In this document: positions 62,831 through 64,000 of the stretch, piece after piece
How the letters are laid out: each line of letters begins with the position of its first letter
Numbering within the stretch: position 1 is the stretch's first letter
Assembly: GCF_024181385.1 (NCBI RefSeq)
Contig: NZ_CP051305.1
Span: 2,108,001-2,172,000 of the forward strand
Length of the DNA: 64,000 nt
Direction of reading: 5' to 3'
Source of the DNA: Treponema sp. OMZ 798
GTDB lineage: Bacteria > Spirochaetota > Spirochaetia > Treponematales > Treponemataceae
Made by a program: the position numbers and the translations under genes
The notes under the pieces: model-generated
Databases searched by the model: none
What the model was told of the DNA's origin: nothing
What the model saw: only the letters and a program-made list of their open reading frames with translations

Positions 62831-62853
62831 ACCCTGACGCTCTGCGTCGGGGT
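62831..62853. repeat. GC-rich palindrome
   Basis: ACCCTGACGC-TCT-GCGTCGGGGT, a 10-bp stem with one T-G pair, next to GGGTTTAATACCC. It is far richer in GC than the flanks and looks like a REP-type dispersed element; only a genome search can show copies. Confidence 0.5.
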
Positions 62854-62878
62854 TGTTGATTTTGATCAAGAATTTATT

Positions 62879-63985
62879 CTACCTTATAAAAAAATCCTTA
62901 TCTATAATTTCAACAGAAATCTCATCATTCCCAAAAACCGAAATGGAATTATCTTTATAAAATAAAAAACAGGCGGGCATTTTAGGTCTGCCGATAAGAG
63001 GGAACTCTTCCGCCGCCAATTTTTGTAAAAGAGCTCTTGTTTTTTCTTCAGCTAAAACATAGCCGGAAGTAGAAAGAGCATCTGCAAGGGCAGAGCTTTC
63101 ACTCATAATGGAAACGGCATTTAAATCGTTTTGTACAGGATAACCTGTCTTTGAATCAAAGATATGATGATAAAGCACACCGTCTTTTTTTATAAATCTT
63201 TCATAATTCCCCGATGTTACAAGTGAAGCATCTTGAAGATCCATACTGACAACAGAATTATTCCTACCGATTATAGGGTTCCTCAAAGCAACCTTCCAAG
63301 TTTTCCACGACGGATTTTTACCTGAGGCAAGAATATTTCCGCCTAAATCTATTAAAAAATCCTCTATACCATAATCCAAAAGAATTTTTGCAATCTTATC
63401 GGCAGCATAGCCCTTTGCAATCCCGCCAAGATCCAGCCTCATACCTTCTTTTTGCAAAAATACCTTGTTTCCGTCACTTAGGATTATATTTTTATAGTCT
63501 AAAAGAGGGAGAACCCTTTTAATATCGTCAGGTGAAGGAACGGCCTCATTTTCAAAGCCTATGTTCCAAATTTTGACTAAGGGGCCTATGGCCGGATTAA
63601 AGGCGCCATCGGTAAGCTCTGCCATCATAAGGGAAATTTGCAAAAGCTCGTATAATTCCGGCGAAACCTCCATAGGAGAAAGACCGGCCGCTTTGTTTAA
63701 GCGCTCAAGCTCCGACTCTTCCGCAGCGGTTAAGCCTTTTAGGTTATTATTTTCTACAGAAAGCTTATCGGTGTTTGCATTAAAGATTGAATCAAGCCTC
63801 AGCAAGGTCTCATACACCTTTTCTAAAGCCGCTTCCGCCTTTTTCTTAGGCTCGGAGGTCAGGATACGTACCCTGCAAACCGTTCCAAGAGAAAACCATG
63901 TTTTAGAATATTCGCTTCGTGCAGGCGTACAAGAAAAAATAAGAAGAACTAAAAAAAAGAAAAAAAATTTTAAATGTTTAAGCAT
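62879..63985 (-). CDS. apbE: FAD:protein FMN transferase (ApbE) lipoprotein
   Basis: 368 residues. Lipoprotein signal (LKFFFFFLVLLIFSC). ApbE motifs: FNPAIGPLVKIWNIG, MRLDLGGIAKGYAADK (FAD-binding), DFLIDLGGNILASG, and HHIFDSKTGYPV with SALADALSTSGYVL (metal site). It attaches FMN to flavoproteins such as Rnf/Nqr subunits outside the inner membrane. The end of the gene is 26 bases from the palindrome; the start at 63985 is 15 bases from the window edge. Confidence 0.94.
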   Translation of the reverse strand: MLKHLKFFFFFLVLLIFSCTPARSEYSKTWFSLGTVCRVRILTSEPKKKAEAALEKVYETLLRLDSIFNANTDKLSVENNNLKGLTAAEESELERLNKAAGLSPMEVSPELYELLQISLMMAELTDGAFNPAIGPLVKIWNIGFENEAVPSPDDIKRVLPLLDYKNIILSDGNKVFLQKEGMRLDLGGIAKGYAADKIAKILLDYGIEDFLIDLGGNILASGKNPSWKTWKVALRNPIIGRNNSVVSMDLQDASLVTSGNYERFIKKDGVLYHHIFDSKTGYPVQNDLNAVSIMSESSALADALSTSGYVLAEEKTRALLQKLAAEEFPLIGRPKMPACFLFYKDNSISVFGNDEISVEIIDKDFFIR

Positions 63986-64000
63986 AAAAGAAAGGCCGAT

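Noticed and set aside
62723..62965. 80-residue plus-strand frame
   Set aside because: It runs through a promoter, a terminator hairpin and a palindrome and into the antisense of apbE; the amino-acid pattern is not protein-like.

Overview
The window is spirochaete DNA and looks like an oral Treponema of the T. denticola type. This is inferred from gene content and style, not from a database match. It has AT-rich, lysine/asparagine-rich coding, several exported proteins and lipoproteins with relaxed lipoboxes, chemoreceptors including a DISM-type one, a TamB/BamA/Skp outer-membrane block, histidine-utilisation genes and a poly-G tract inside a promoter. Coding density is high and both strands are used in blocks.

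Layout. 1-3.2 kb (+): pgi (cut by the window edge), engB, hutD, and an RluA-type pseudouridine synthase. 3.3-6.2 kb (-): three tiny overlapping genes of unknown function, then recG. 6.3-17 kb (+): two giant tandem paralogues (about 1,770 residues each) joining a degenerate protein-kinase-like domain, a STAND/AAA-type NTPase, a long helical-repeat region, GAF, GGDEF and a final GAF. 17-18.7 kb: tRNA-Pro and tRNA-Asp (-), and a C69 dipeptidase (+). 18.8-22.9 kb (-): a DISM-7TM chemoreceptor overlapping dnaX. 23-28.4 kb: an exported endonuclease/phosphatase-fold lipoprotein, tRNA-Leu (-), an M18 aminopeptidase (-), a rhodanese lipoprotein, a DbpA-type RNA-binding protein and a sigma-54 activator-like ATPase without an HTH. 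28.4-33.4 kb (-): tmk, rpe and four exported or TPR proteins. 33.4-43.7 kb (+): tamB, bamA, skp and mutS in one run. 43.7-48.1 kb is accessory: an Rpn-type nuclease, remnants of a VOC protein and an S41 peptidase, an AAA_14/DUF4143 ATPase, and a methyltransferase behind a G15 tract. 48.3-52.8 kb (+): a YjiH-type membrane protein, YbjQ, urocanate hydratase and a second methyltransferase. 52.9-55.4 kb (-): a dCache chemoreceptor preceded by an internally deleted copy of such a receptor. 55.5-62.7 kb (+): LolA-like, RodZ-like, RimO, a membrane protein with ten 12-residue acidic repeats, an M15 peptidase and a Holliday-junction-resolvase-related nuclease. The window ends with an ApbE lipoprotein (-).

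How the genes fit together. TamB, BamA, Skp and the LolA-like protein serve the outer envelope. DnaX, RecG, MutS, Tmk and the resolvase-like protein serve replication and repair. HutD, HutU and perhaps the YjiH protein point to histidine catabolism. The two giant GGDEF proteins and the two receptors are the main signalling output.

The most interesting sequence-level signals are: the poly-G tract exactly in the -35/-10 spacer at 47402-47416; the A10 and A8 runs in dnaX, each of which would give a gamma-length product after a one-base slip; a recurring layout in which an extended -10 (TGn + TAnnnT) sits 5-7 bases before a start codon that has no Shine-Dalgarno (recG, dnaX, rpe, tmk and others); and two terminator-linked stem-loops that present a CCTCC (anti-Shine-Dalgarno) loop.
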